64,000 bases of DNA from Catalimonadaceae bacterium JC749 (GTDB taxonomy: Bacteria; Bacteroidota; Bacteroidia; Cytophagales; Cyclobacteriaceae). This document shows, piece by piece, positions 18,687 to 27,896 of the stretch. The translations under genes were made by a program, and so were the position numbers. How positions within the stretch are numbered: the first letter of the stretch is position 1; every line of letters starts with the position of its first letter. The notes beneath the pieces are model-generated. The model did no database searches, had not been told where the DNA came from, and saw only the letters and a program-made list of their open reading frames with translations. Location of the stretch: contig JAJNNC010000006.1 in the NCBI GenBank assembly GCA_021730635.1, positions 62,001-126,000 on the forward strand. The letters run 5' to 3'.

Positions 18687-18721
18687 GCAGGAATTTGATC
18701 CAAGTGAAGTCATGTTCCTGC
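18687..18721 (+). terminator. Hairpin between PUL1 susD and GH127 gene (attenuator-like)
   Basis: GCAGGAA at 18687-18693 pairs perfectly with TTCCTGC at 18715-18721 across a 21-nt loop, followed by a T-rich run (ATATTTCTTTTTA). It lies about 30 bp after the susD stop and could be a partial terminator or RNA-stability element lowering expression of the downstream enzyme relative to SusCD. Comparable inverted repeats occur after the other two susD genes. Confidence 0.45.
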
Positions 18722-18757
18722 ATATTTCTTTTTATGGAAACCTGATAAAAGTATACG

Positions 18758-20800
18758 ATGAATCGCCTAACACAATTTTTTTCTCTCTGTTTTTGTATCG
18801 TTTTACTCTCCTGCCAGCAGCTGCTGGCACAGGATAAAGGGCTGGTCAATACCTCTAAGAGTGATTACAGCCTGTTGCACAATGTGGATATGGAGGATGT
18901 AGTATGGACCCAGGGCTTCTGGGCAGATCGTTTCCAGGTCTGCAAAGAATCTATGATTCCCAGCATGTGGCATTTGCTGTCCGATCCTGAGGTCACTCAT
19001 TCGCTGAGAAATTTTGAGATTGCTGCCGGACTGGAAAACGGGATTCATGAAGGTCCGCCATTTCATGATGGAGACTTTTATAAGTGGTTTGAATCGGTGG
19101 CCAATGCTTATGCCATCACCAAAGAGGCCTCCCTGAATCAATTAATGGATCAGATTATCCCGCTCATTGCCCGATCTCAACGGGAGGATGGCTACATTCA
19201 TACCCCGGTAGTGATAGAACAAAAAAACAAAGCCAACAACAAAAAAGAGTTTCAGGATCGCCTTGATTTTGAAACTTACAACATGGGCCACCTCATGACT
19301 GCGGCTTGTGTGCATTACCGGGCTACCGGCAAAACTTCCCTGCTGGAAGTAGCCAAAAGAGCGACGGATTATCTTTACAATTTTTATCAGAAGTCCTCAC
19401 CCGAACTGGCACGCAACGCCATTTGCCCTTCTCATTATATGGGCGTGGTAGAAATGTATCGTACCACCCAAGACCCCAAATACCTGGAGCTGGCGAAAAG
19501 CCTGATCGATATCCGGGGTATGGTAGAAAACGGCACCGACCACAACCAGGACCGGATTCCTTTCCGTCAGCAGACACAGGCGGTAGGTCATGCGGTGAGA
19601 GCCAACTATCTTTATGCAGGGGTGGCGGACGTGTATGCGGAAACCGGTGACGATTCGCTGCTCCAGGCCCTTAACCTGATCTGGGAGGATATGGTCCATA
19701 CCAAAATGTATGTGACCGGTGCCTGTGGTGCCTTGTACGATGGTGTTTCTCCCGATGGCACCTCCTACCAGCCCAGCGAAATTCAGCAAGTACATCAGGC
19801 TTATGGCCGGCCCTATCAACTCCCGAATATTTCGGCTCATAATGAAACCTGTGCCAATATTGGCAATGTGCTCTGGAACTGGCGTATGCTCCAAATCACA
19901 GGCGAAGCCCGTTTTGCCGATGTCATGGAGCTAGCCCTGTATAACAGCGTATTGTCAGGCATCAGCCTGGATGGCACCCGCTATTGTTATACCAATCCGC
20001 TGCAAGTGTCTGACGATCTTCCTTTTGACTTGCGCTGGTCTAAGGAAAGGGAGGAATATATCGCCCTGTCTAATTGTTGTCCGCCCAACGCCGTCCGTAC
20101 CGTCTCAGAAGTGAGCAACTATGCCTATAGTATTTCTGACAAAGGGTTGTGGCTCAACTTATATGGAGGCAGTACACTGGCCACTACCCTTACGGATGGT
20201 ACATCCCTCCGATTGTCTCAACAAACAGACTATCCCTGGGACGGAAACATCAAAATACGGGTAGAACAGGCTCCGGATAATAAGGTATCTTTCTTTTTCC
20301 GCATACCCGGATGGTGCAAAGACGCTCAATTGAAAGTGAATGGCAAAGCCCATGAAGCCCGGCACACACCTGGTACCTATACAGAAATTAACCGGAAATG
20401 GTCAGCGGGTGATGAGATTGAATTAATCCTCCCTATGCAACCCACCTTGATAGAAGCCAATCCTTTGGTAGAAGAAACCCGCAACATGGTGGCAGTCAAA
20501 CGGGGGCCTGTAGTCTATTGTCTAGAGTCGGCAGACCTACCGGAAAAGGTAGAGATGCACCAGGTAGCCTTGCCGGCCCAGATAGCGCTGAAACCAAAAC
20601 GGATGCAGATAGAGAATACCGAGGTCGTTGGCCTGGAAGGAGAAGCCCTGCTGATACAGCAACAGGCATGGAACCAACAACTCTACAGGGAAGTTTCTAC
20701 CCATGAGCAACAATCCGTGCCGGTAAGGCTTATTCCCTATTATGCCTGGGGTAACAGAGGGACCACTGAAATGACTGTCTGGATGCCACTCAACCGGTAA
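18758..20800 (+). CDS. GH127 beta-L-arabinofuranosidase-like enzyme
   Basis: This 680-residue exported enzyme begins MNRLTQFFSLCFCIVLLSCQQLLAQ, compatible with a lipoprotein (LLSC) or Sec cleavage after LLAQ. The (alpha/alpha)6 barrel has the GH127 cysteine site: Glu363 and Cys365 in HNETCANIGN and Cys440-Cys441 in SNCCPPNAVR. These match the Glu-x-Cys / Cys-Cys zinc-bound catalytic arrangement known from Bifidobacterium HypBA1, where the first Cys of the pair is the nucleophile. A beta-sandwich domain follows from about residue 480. The expected activity is release of beta-L-arabinofuranose from pectic side chains or glycoproteins. It is third in PUL1, 100 bp after susD. All key residues are intact. 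Confidence 0.88.
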   Translation: MNRLTQFFSLCFCIVLLSCQQLLAQDKGLVNTSKSDYSLLHNVDMEDVVWTQGFWADRFQVCKESMIPSMWHLLSDPEVTHSLRNFEIAAGLENGIHEGPPFHDGDFYKWFESVANAYAITKEASLNQLMDQIIPLIARSQREDGYIHTPVVIEQKNKANNKKEFQDRLDFETYNMGHLMTAACVHYRATGKTSLLEVAKRATDYLYNFYQKSSPELARNAICPSHYMGVVEMYRTTQDPKYLELAKSLIDIRGMVENGTDHNQDRIPFRQQTQAVGHAVRANYLYAGVADVYAETGDDSLLQALNLIWEDMVHTKMYVTGACGALYDGVSPDGTSYQPSEIQQVHQAYGRPYQLPNISAHNETCANIGNVLWNWRMLQITGEARFADVMELALYNSVLSGISLDGTRYCYTNPLQVSDDLPFDLRWSKEREEYIALSNCCPPNAVRTVSEVSNYAYSISDKGLWLNLYGGSTLATTLTDGTSLRLSQQTDYPWDGNIKIRVEQAPDNKVSFFFRIPGWCKDAQLKVNGKAHEARHTPGTYTEINRKWSAGDEIELILPMQPTLIEANPLVEETRNMVAVKRGPVVYCLESADLPEKVEMHQVALPAQIALKPKRMQIENTEVVGLEGEALLIQQQAWNQQLYREVSTHEQQSVPVRLIPYYAWGNRGTTEMTVWMPLNR

Positions 20801-20846
20801 AGATTGGGCTGATGCATTTTATGATGAGCCATAAAGAGTAGAAACC

Positions 20847-21551
20847 GTGTCCAGCCATAGAGGAAGAAAACCCCATGATGATCAGTTATTTGGACCCCAT
20901 TGGCTGCCTATCCTGAAAGAAGCGGTCGATGACCTTGGCTACCTTCTCACCAGAGGCTACAGCGCATCGGCAGCCTTAGCAATCGTAGGCAACCGATACC
21001 AACTCAACCAACGGCAAAGGATGGCCGTAGGGAGAATGAGTGCTTCTGATCAAGAAATATCCCAGAGAAAACAGAAGGAATGTAAGCCCATAGCCCTGCA
21101 AGATCAAGCCGTGGCCATTGACGGATTTAACCTGTTAATTCTGTTAGAAAGTGTCATGTCAGGCGCTTACATATTCAAAGGCAGAGATGGCACTTACAGA
21201 GACATTGCCAGTGTACATGGCTCGTATAAACGGGTGATTCAGACAGAAGAAGCCATACCCCTAGCTGGCGATACACTGAAAGCCTTAAAAGTATCAGCGG
21301 TCAGGTGGGTATTAGACTCGCCTGTTTCTTATAGTGGCCAATTAAAAGAATTTTTATACAAGCTCAGTGAAGAAAATGGTTATCATTGGGAGGTAACCTT
21401 AATCCATAATCCTGATATTGTACTGGCCGAAAGTCAGCAGATCGTCATCTCCTCTGATGGTTGGATTTTAGACCGGGTAGCCCGCTGGTTCAATTTAGGG
21501 GCTTATCTGATAGAAAATAAACTCCCCCAGGCACAGACAATTAGTGTCTGA
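20847..21551 (+). CDS. DUF434 domain-containing protein
   Basis: This 234-residue cytoplasmic protein uses a GTG start: the only nearby in-frame ATG is followed at once by a stop, and the product then begins MSSHRGRKPHDDQLFGPHWLPILKEAVDDLGYLLTRGYS as in other DUF434 proteins. The N-terminal helical DUF434 module (about 1-60) is followed by an alpha/beta domain with VAIDGFNLLILLESVMSGAYIFKGRDG and IISSDGWILDR-like acidic loops, suggesting a metal- or nucleotide-dependent enzyme. The function is unknown. It follows GH127 by 46 bp on the same strand but is a poor functional fit for a glycan locus. Its stop lies only 6 bp from the stop of the opposing GH106 gene. Confidence 0.8.
   Translation: MSSHRGRKPHDDQLFGPHWLPILKEAVDDLGYLLTRGYSASAALAIVGNRYQLNQRQRMAVGRMSASDQEISQRKQKECKPIALQDQAVAIDGFNLLILLESVMSGAYIFKGRDGTYRDIASVHGSYKRVIQTEEAIPLAGDTLKALKVSAVRWVLDSPVSYSGQLKEFLYKLSEENGYHWEVTLIHNPDIVLAESQQIVISSDGWILDRVARWFNLGAYLIENKLPQAQTISV
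21534..21550. terminator. Hairpin at the PUL1/PUL2 tail-to-tail junction
   Basis: CAGACA (21534-21539), a 5-nt loop and TGTCTG (21545-21550) form a perfect 6-bp stem that includes part of the DUF434 stop codon. It is the only structure between two long convergent transcripts. No U-tract follows on either strand, so termination would be weak and read-through antisense RNA is likely. Confidence 0.35.
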
Positions 21552-21557
21552 CAATCT

Positions 21558-24500
21558 CTAGTCCTGAAGTATGTTTACCGGACCTAGCAGGCCTGCTTTC
21601 AGCAGCGGTTTGCCTTCCAGACGATAAGGTGCTGTAGTCCTGCTTATCCGCTTCTCTTCCGGAAGCATCTGGTCTCCGATCAGCCGGTTGGCCCAGGTAT
21701 TGGTTACCTCAACACTTAGCTCGTTCTTCCCTGCTTGCAATGCCTGGGTAATTTCCACCCGATAAGGGGCAGTCCATGCCACTCCACAGGAAATGCCATT
21801 GACCTTTACTTCCGCTATGTTGGCTACCTCTCCCAAGTCAAGCCAGATACGCGCATTCTTCCCAGTAGATTTTTTCCAGGTAAATGTTTTGGTGTAAGTA
21901 GCGGTCCCTGAATAATGCTGAATCTCTTTTTCTGATCGGGTCGTCCAATCTTGAAGTGTGTTAAATTCTATTGGCACGGCTGGCCCTCCTGCCTCCGGAC
22001 TAAAGGTGACCTGCCATTTTCCTTCTAACGTTTGTACTGATTCTGGCGTTAACCAGTTATCACCCGTATGTTCTGCTGTCGCTGTGGTGGGCTGACGAAA
22101 AATCAAAAAGAGGGAGCCGTTGGCCTCCAGGCGTAAGGGCAACTTCGTTCGCCCATTTTCTATCTGCCAATCACGGGCAGTATGCCTTTCATGATTGACC
22201 GGATCATACCATTCGGGTACACGCCCGTTTACCCGTAAAGACACCTCGATAGTACGCGGTTGATTAAGCTGGTTAGAGATGAAGTAAATATCCTGATCCC
22301 TACCCCTGCGATGGGTCCAGGCAATCCCTTCTGCACGATTGCCTGCTGAATCTTCCGCTATGAAATCACGTGCTATACCCAGTTCATCCAATGACGCTTT
22401 CTGATAAGGTCCCTGGATTACCCTTCCTTTACCCACACGCCATTGGGTAAGCCCTTTCTTTGTTTCAGCCGGTTTCCCCTGCCAAAGTTCAGCCACGATT
22501 TTTTGTAAGGTATCATCACAGGCTGGAAAATGCTGAAAACCCGGCGAAGCAACAAGCCGTTCGTTCACCAGTAATGTGGCGCCTGCTTTCACCAGTTCCA
22601 GTAAGTGGGAGGCTACCTCCGGACTCATCAGGTCTGCTTCAGGTGACATCCGGCGTGCACCCGGTAGCACCAGTAAACGATAACTGGCCCCTCCCGGCAA
22701 CACAATACGACCATCCTGCACCCGGGCAAGACGTAACAGGGCATCTTTGTTGAAGGAATCATAGGCATACCCATGCAGGGGATCCATCCATTTTTCAGGA
22801 TCAGCCAGGTTGGCTGAGTGCGTGACACCGTCTGGTAGTTCCCGTAGCGGTTGTCCTGCATTCGCCAGTCGTTGAGATTCACGCTTTACAGTATCTTCCC
22901 CAAACAGGCCTGGAAAGGTTGATACCAGCCTGTCGGGCAACAGCGCACGCCGTGGTATTTCCTCGCCGGTAAATACGGCAATATCCACCACAGGATGACC
23001 TTGTTGCAACAGCGCCTGGCAACGCTGCGCATACTCCACCCAGGCACGGCCGGGTTTCCACCAGGTCTGATCCCGTTGGAAATAAAGCCCCACTCCGTCT
23101 AGTGTCATACCCGGTTGGCGATCCAGCCATGGGTTGTGGGTAAAGACATGATAGACAAAGCGGTTGATACCCAACGCATAGTTTCGGTCACCCAATGCTT
23201 TGAGCATGGCTGGATGCTCATCCCAGGCCATACGCAATTGGGTGAAGGCTTCCGCCTGTACTATGGGTTTGCCATAGAGATGAGCTCCCGAAATGGCATC
23301 CAGGATATCATTCGGCTTATCATGGGTTGGGCTTCGCAGCCAAAATTCACCCATAGGAAGATCCACTGCCCTAAAATGTAACATCCCATCGCTCGTCATG
23401 GTAGGTGAGACATTCTCTGCGCTAAAAAGACAACCCTTTTCGTGGGCCAGCTTCTCCATGGTATCATAAAAATTGTCAGCCACCAAAGCTGCGATAGTCT
23501 GACGAACATCGTACAGAACCCGCTCGGAAACGTTTGCACTCTCCACAGGAATGCCCGCCATGACCGGCAGGTAAGGGATTATATCGTACCCGAGTCGACG
23601 CTGAAACTCCTCACGAAATACCGGCGACCAGTTCTGGCTTCCTGCTTCCCAGCTATCCACGTGAAAGATCTTCAGAACTTTGGAAGCCAAGGCAGGGCCT
23701 ACTTGTTGGAAGGCTTCGCCAAACCACCGGTCAAACTGCAGGCGAACTGCTTCAGGATTGAATTTATCACATTCCAATCCCCGGCCCGCTCCTCCGGTAG
23801 CGTTGGTATGACCCGTGGAGGTATGGCCCATCCGTAAAATAGTCCACCGGCCCGGAGGAACTTCCCATGACAGACGCCCCTCACGATCAAGAAATGCCGT
23901 AAGATCAACAATACTGTCCTTTGGCACACACAGGGAATCAGGCAATTGTTCGGCTGTGGTACGCCTGCTAATCCGCCAGACTTCACCGGTCTTACCCTCA
24001 AACTGGTGCAGACGAGGGGCAGCGGAAAGCGTAATGCCTTTCATTTTCAGGACAGGTTTCCACTTGGCAGCGTCCAGATCTTCTGCACCCGGTTCTGACC
24101 CTGATGGGTCATACCTAAAACGAAAATAACGAGCCGTAGTCGGAGTGATCACATGAGTGACCTCCGCATCCGAATCCTGCCAGCCATGGCGGGGCGGTTC
24201 CAGTTGTTGCACCAAATGAAAGTTTTCTCCGTCATCGCTAGCTTCTATAAGCAGACGGTGGGCCTGGTAGTTGTTTCCATGGGTATGGATGAGGAGAGAT
24301 CGACAGGTAAAGGGTTGGTCAAAAGCATACTGAATCCAGCAGGGTTCTTCGCTGCGGAAAATCTCTTCATGACCTTTCTCCGCCAAAAATTGGGCGTCCA
24401 CTTCTGGCTTGCTGCTGGTAACATGGGGCACAATGGTTTGTGTGGATATTCCTGTTCCCTCCGGAGTAGGAAAAGCCAGCACGGCAATATCCCGATAATA

Positions 24501-25037
24501 TCCTTCCTTGGTTTCAGGTTGTGGCAGGCTATCGTAGTAGTGGTGGCCACCTTCAACATAGGTTTCCGTCCAAACTACCTTTTGCATCGACAGTTCGGGC
24601 GTAATCCAGGGGCCTCCTGCCGTTGCGAAACCATCGCTGGCGTGCATGGCGAGCTGGAGTCCCAACCGGTCGGCTTCTTCCATCGCATGTTGCACCAGCT
24701 TCCACCAGGCTGGGCTGAGCTGTTCTACAGGAGGTTCCATGAGCGGCGGGTCCGCAGGTCCTTTGATCGGCATAAGATAAGCGCCACCAATGCCCGCTTC
24801 TTTCATGGCTTCCAGGTCGGTGGTGATCCCTTCGCTTGAGACACTGGCCTGCATCCAATACCAAAATACCCAGGGGCGCGCCGCCTCCGGCGGTTTTTGT
24901 AAAATTTGTGAAAGGTCAGACGTTACAGAACTCTTACTCCGATTTTGCGCCTGTATTTCTCCAGGTATGATGCTCAACAGCGTGAACAGGAATCCATGAA
25001 AAAAAAGGTATCCTATACTCAGGAAGTGTTGCTTCAT
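21558..25037 (-). CDS. GH106 alpha-L-rhamnosidase
   Basis: This 1159-residue secreted enzyme has its start placed at the ATG beginning MKQHFLSIGYLFFHGFLFTLLSIIPGEIQAQ (Sec signal). A GTG 48 bp upstream overlaps the previous stop as GTGA but would mask the signal. GH106 features are clear: RPWVFWYWMQASVSSEGITTDLEAMKEAGIGGAYLMP at the N-terminus of the catalytic barrel, KIFHVDSWEAGSQNWSPVF, SAENVSPTMTSDGMLHF and a C-terminal galactose-binding-like beta-sandwich (LSVEVTNTWANRLIGD). GH106 enzymes hydrolyse alpha-L-rhamnosides, including those in rhamnogalacturonan. It is last in the PUL2 gene run and is preceded by two GH78 rhamnosidases. Confidence 0.9.
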   Translation of the reverse strand: MKQHFLSIGYLFFHGFLFTLLSIIPGEIQAQNRSKSSVTSDLSQILQKPPEAARPWVFWYWMQASVSSEGITTDLEAMKEAGIGGAYLMPIKGPADPPLMEPPVEQLSPAWWKLVQHAMEEADRLGLQLAMHASDGFATAGGPWITPELSMQKVVWTETYVEGGHHYYDSLPQPETKEGYYRDIAVLAFPTPEGTGISTQTIVPHVTSSKPEVDAQFLAEKGHEEIFRSEEPCWIQYAFDQPFTCRSLLIHTHGNNYQAHRLLIEASDDGENFHLVQQLEPPRHGWQDSDAEVTHVITPTTARYFRFRYDPSGSEPGAEDLDAAKWKPVLKMKGITLSAAPRLHQFEGKTGEVWRISRRTTAEQLPDSLCVPKDSIVDLTAFLDREGRLSWEVPPGRWTILRMGHTSTGHTNATGGAGRGLECDKFNPEAVRLQFDRWFGEAFQQVGPALASKVLKIFHVDSWEAGSQNWSPVFREEFQRRLGYDIIPYLPVMAGIPVESANVSERVLYDVRQTIAALVADNFYDTMEKLAHEKGCLFSAENVSPTMTSDGMLHFRAVDLPMGEFWLRSPTHDKPNDILDAISGAHLYGKPIVQAEAFTQLRMAWDEHPAMLKALGDRNYALGINRFVYHVFTHNPWLDRQPGMTLDGVGLYFQRDQTWWKPGRAWVEYAQRCQALLQQGHPVVDIAVFTGEEIPRRALLPDRLVSTFPGLFGEDTVKRESQRLANAGQPLRELPDGVTHSANLADPEKWMDPLHGYAYDSFNKDALLRLARVQDGRIVLPGGASYRLLVLPGARRMSPEADLMSPEVASHLLELVKAGATLLVNERLVASPGFQHFPACDDTLQKIVAELWQGKPAETKKGLTQWRVGKGRVIQGPYQKASLDELGIARDFIAEDSAGNRAEGIAWTHRRGRDQDIYFISNQLNQPRTIEVSLRVNGRVPEWYDPVNHERHTARDWQIENGRTKLPLRLEANGSLFLIFRQPTTATAEHTGDNWLTPESVQTLEGKWQVTFSPEAGGPAVPIEFNTLQDWTTRSEKEIQHYSGTATYTKTFTWKKSTGKNARIWLDLGEVANIAEVKVNGISCGVAWTAPYRVEITQALQAGKNELSVEVTNTWANRLIGDQMLPEEKRISRTTAPYRLEGKPLLKAGLLGPVNILQD

Positions 25038-25081
25038 GTTTTTTTCACTTAATACATGTACTATAGCCTTAGCAAGGCTGC

Positions 25082-27868
25082 TCACTGCCTCACGGTCAAT
25101 CGATAATGGCCCGAACCTGCCTGAATTATGGCTTTTCCCTCCTCATAACCCATTAGTTGTAAGTCCTTTACCTTTTTCAGAGGCTTCCCGTTTTCTTCAA
25201 TGTTATCTTTCTCTGTGGCCGGCAGATAGATCAGTGCTGACGTATTAACCGGAATGCTTACGTTCAGCGTGAAAGTATCCTGTTGTTTTTCCCAGGATGA
25301 GCGGACGGTGCCATAGGGCGTATCAAAAGAGGCTTTTGCCTGACTGATATTTCCTACGGGTTCTGGTTTGAGCATAATTTCTTTATAGGCTATTGCATTT
25401 TCCGCCTGCCTGATGCCAGCCAGTCCTTCATAAAACCACTGCATGAGGTGTCCGAGCATCAGGTGATTATTGGAAACGACTTCCAAAGCCTGCCAGGATT
25501 CGGTAAGCGCTGTCGCTCCTTTCTTGAGCTGATAGCCATACCCGGGTACATCCGCACGGGCATTCATTTCGTATAGCAATTCTGAAGCTCCTCCATCACT
25601 CAGGGTCTCGACCAGAAAGTGGAACCCTATGTCTCCGGCTGTCAGCACTTTGCCAGACTGCCGGATAGTACTTATCAGCTTATTCAACACCGCTTCCCGG
25701 TAGGGTTCCTCTACCAGTCCTACTGCCCAGGGCATGGACATAGCTGTTTGGCTACCCGTAGCATACACATGCTGCTGCTCGTCAAAAAACTTGTTATTAA
25801 AAGCTGTTTTGATTTCAGCAGCCAACTGGGTATAATATTTTGCCTGCTCATCGTGTCCCAGCAGGTTTGCCATACGGCTCAGCAGGGTTACATCATAATA
25901 GTAAATGGCAGTCGCTGTCAGTGCTTTTGGCGTCAGTTGGGCATAACCCGGACGTTCAGGTCCCAGATCGTACCAGTCGCCCAAACCGTGAGAGAGGATA
26001 TGATGGTCCGCTTTACTTTCCAGATAGGCCACATACCGTTCCATCATCGGCCAGGCTTTTTTCATCACCCGCCGATCGCCATACCATTGGTAGACCAGCC
26101 AGGGCAGGATGACCGAAGCACTGCCCCATTCCGGTGAATCTCTGAAATCACCCCCGAAATCTACATACTCCGGAGCAATGGCGGGCACCAGTCCTGCTGG
26201 CGTCTGGGCATAGATCATGTCATCTACCAGCTTGCTGTATAAGCCATACAGCTCAAAATTATAGTGAATAGCGCCTCCCATCAGATAGGTTTGCTCCATC
26301 CACCCCAGCTTTTCACGGTGCGGGCAGTCAGTGACCACACTTTGAAGATTACTTTTAATAGCCCAGTGGATGAGTTGAAATACCTGGTTCAACAAAGTAT
26401 CCGAACAGGCAAAGGTACCGGTTTTTGGCGCTGCATTGCGGGTGTGCAGCAAAGTCAGCTGTTCTATTCTGGGTAGATCGTTCGTTCTCTCCATGGTATC
26501 AGGCATGGCGCCCTCTACCTGCACATAGCGGAAGCCATAATAGGTAAATCTAGGTTTCCATACCTCTACCCCATCCCCTTTTAGGGTATAAGTAAAATAG
26601 TAAGGCTTTCCCGTTGCCGACTGGTTTACCTGCTTGTTCTCACGAATAAGTTCAGCAGGGATGAGTTTGATCATCTGTCCTTTCTTTCCTTTTACTGTCA
26701 GCTCTACGATACCGGAGGCATTCTGCCCAAAGTCATACAGAAAATTCCCATCCTCCAAAGGATAGATTTTTTGAGGATGGAGGGTATCTACTACTTTCAC
26801 CGGATGATCTCTTTCTTCTCTCAGCTTACCTTTGGGCGTATTTGCCAGGATAGCATTTTTCCATGGGGTATCATCAAAACCTGGCTGGTTCCACCCTTTC
26901 TGTTCCAGGGTAGCCTCATAATTTTCTCCGCCATAGATACTGGAAAAAGTAATAGGGCTACGGCTCGTCTTCCAGGTGGTATCACTGACCACTGTTGTCT
27001 TAGAACCATCGGAATGTTCTATCAGCAATTGAAGAATCATTTTAGGATGACCATAGGCGATCAGCAGCTTGCGGTATCTTTCGTTCGGCACATTATAGAA
27101 ACCGTTGCCCAGCCAAACGCCCATCACATTGGGTCCTACTTTCAGCGAATCAGTGATATCATAGGTGTTATAGAGACAATGCTGCTCATAATCTGTCCAG
27201 CCGGGTGCCAGAAAACGGTCTCCTACTTTTTCTCCGTTCAGGCTCATCTCATAATGGCCCAAACCAGAAACAAAGAGCGTTGCCTTCTTCACCGGCTTGA
27301 CTACCTGAAATTCCTTTCTCAGGATAGGCAGGACATGATCGCCACTGACCCTGTTTTTATATTCCTTGTGATGCCCGGGGGCATGAATACCCGGTAGGAT
27401 ACGATGAGCCGTATCCATTCTGGAGTAGCCTATCCATTGGGCGTTTCCCCAGGCGGAAGCATCCAAAAGTCCCATCTGCCAATGGTTGATCTTACTCCAG
27501 GGAGAAGGGTTCCCCTCTTTGTCCCACACCTTTACCTTCCAGAAATATTGATGGGCCGAAGATAATTTTGGGCCATGATAAGCGGTCCCAATAGACTGAT
27601 CGCTTTGTATTTTCTGAGAATCCCAGATAATGCCTTCCTCATTTTCCAGCTTGACAGGGTCATCGGCTACCAGGATACGATAGGCCGTCTGATACTGCCC
27701 TCTTTCCTCCGACTGCATCTGCCAGCTCAGCTTCGGATGTGGCTCTTCAATACCCAATGGGTTATTGCGATGCTCGCACAGCAACTTTGTCACCTGCAAA
27801 GCACTGTTTTGAGCACTCAGCAAAACAGGAAACAGCCAGAGAAAAGTAAAAACTATATAATGATACAT
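25082..27868 (-). CDS. GH78 alpha-L-rhamnosidase (long form)
   Basis: This 928-residue exported enzyme has a Sec signal (MYHYIVFTFLWLFPVLLSAQ). Its order of domains is that of the large GH78 enzymes: N-terminal fibronectin-like and carbohydrate-binding beta-domains (about 25-450), an (alpha/alpha)6 catalytic barrel (about 470-800), then a C-terminal beta-sandwich. The catalytic region shows SVVTDCPHREKLGWMEQTYLMGGA (family motif with the general-acid Glu), followed by DFRDSPEWGSASVILPW. It hydrolyses alpha-L-rhamnose linkages. It lies 28 bp after the second GH78 gene, and its stop sits just upstream of the GH106 gene, so coordinated expression is expected. No defects are visible. Confidence 0.9.
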   Translation of the reverse strand: MYHYIVFTFLWLFPVLLSAQNSALQVTKLLCEHRNNPLGIEEPHPKLSWQMQSEERGQYQTAYRILVADDPVKLENEEGIIWDSQKIQSDQSIGTAYHGPKLSSAHQYFWKVKVWDKEGNPSPWSKINHWQMGLLDASAWGNAQWIGYSRMDTAHRILPGIHAPGHHKEYKNRVSGDHVLPILRKEFQVVKPVKKATLFVSGLGHYEMSLNGEKVGDRFLAPGWTDYEQHCLYNTYDITDSLKVGPNVMGVWLGNGFYNVPNERYRKLLIAYGHPKMILQLLIEHSDGSKTTVVSDTTWKTSRSPITFSSIYGGENYEATLEQKGWNQPGFDDTPWKNAILANTPKGKLREERDHPVKVVDTLHPQKIYPLEDGNFLYDFGQNASGIVELTVKGKKGQMIKLIPAELIRENKQVNQSATGKPYYFTYTLKGDGVEVWKPRFTYYGFRYVQVEGAMPDTMERTNDLPRIEQLTLLHTRNAAPKTGTFACSDTLLNQVFQLIHWAIKSNLQSVVTDCPHREKLGWMEQTYLMGGAIHYNFELYGLYSKLVDDMIYAQTPAGLVPAIAPEYVDFGGDFRDSPEWGSASVILPWLVYQWYGDRRVMKKAWPMMERYVAYLESKADHHILSHGLGDWYDLGPERPGYAQLTPKALTATAIYYYDVTLLSRMANLLGHDEQAKYYTQLAAEIKTAFNNKFFDEQQHVYATGSQTAMSMPWAVGLVEEPYREAVLNKLISTIRQSGKVLTAGDIGFHFLVETLSDGGASELLYEMNARADVPGYGYQLKKGATALTESWQALEVVSNNHLMLGHLMQWFYEGLAGIRQAENAIAYKEIMLKPEPVGNISQAKASFDTPYGTVRSSWEKQQDTFTLNVSIPVNTSALIYLPATEKDNIEENGKPLKKVKDLQLMGYEEGKAIIQAGSGHYRLTVRQ

Positions 27869-27896
27869 TAGGCTTTCAGTCTGTTTGTATGGCGTT

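Noticed and set aside
25038-25085. GTG start for GH106 overlapping the GH78 stop (GTGA)
   Set aside because: It would add 16 residues ahead of a well-formed Sec signal peptide; the ATG at 25037 fits export better.
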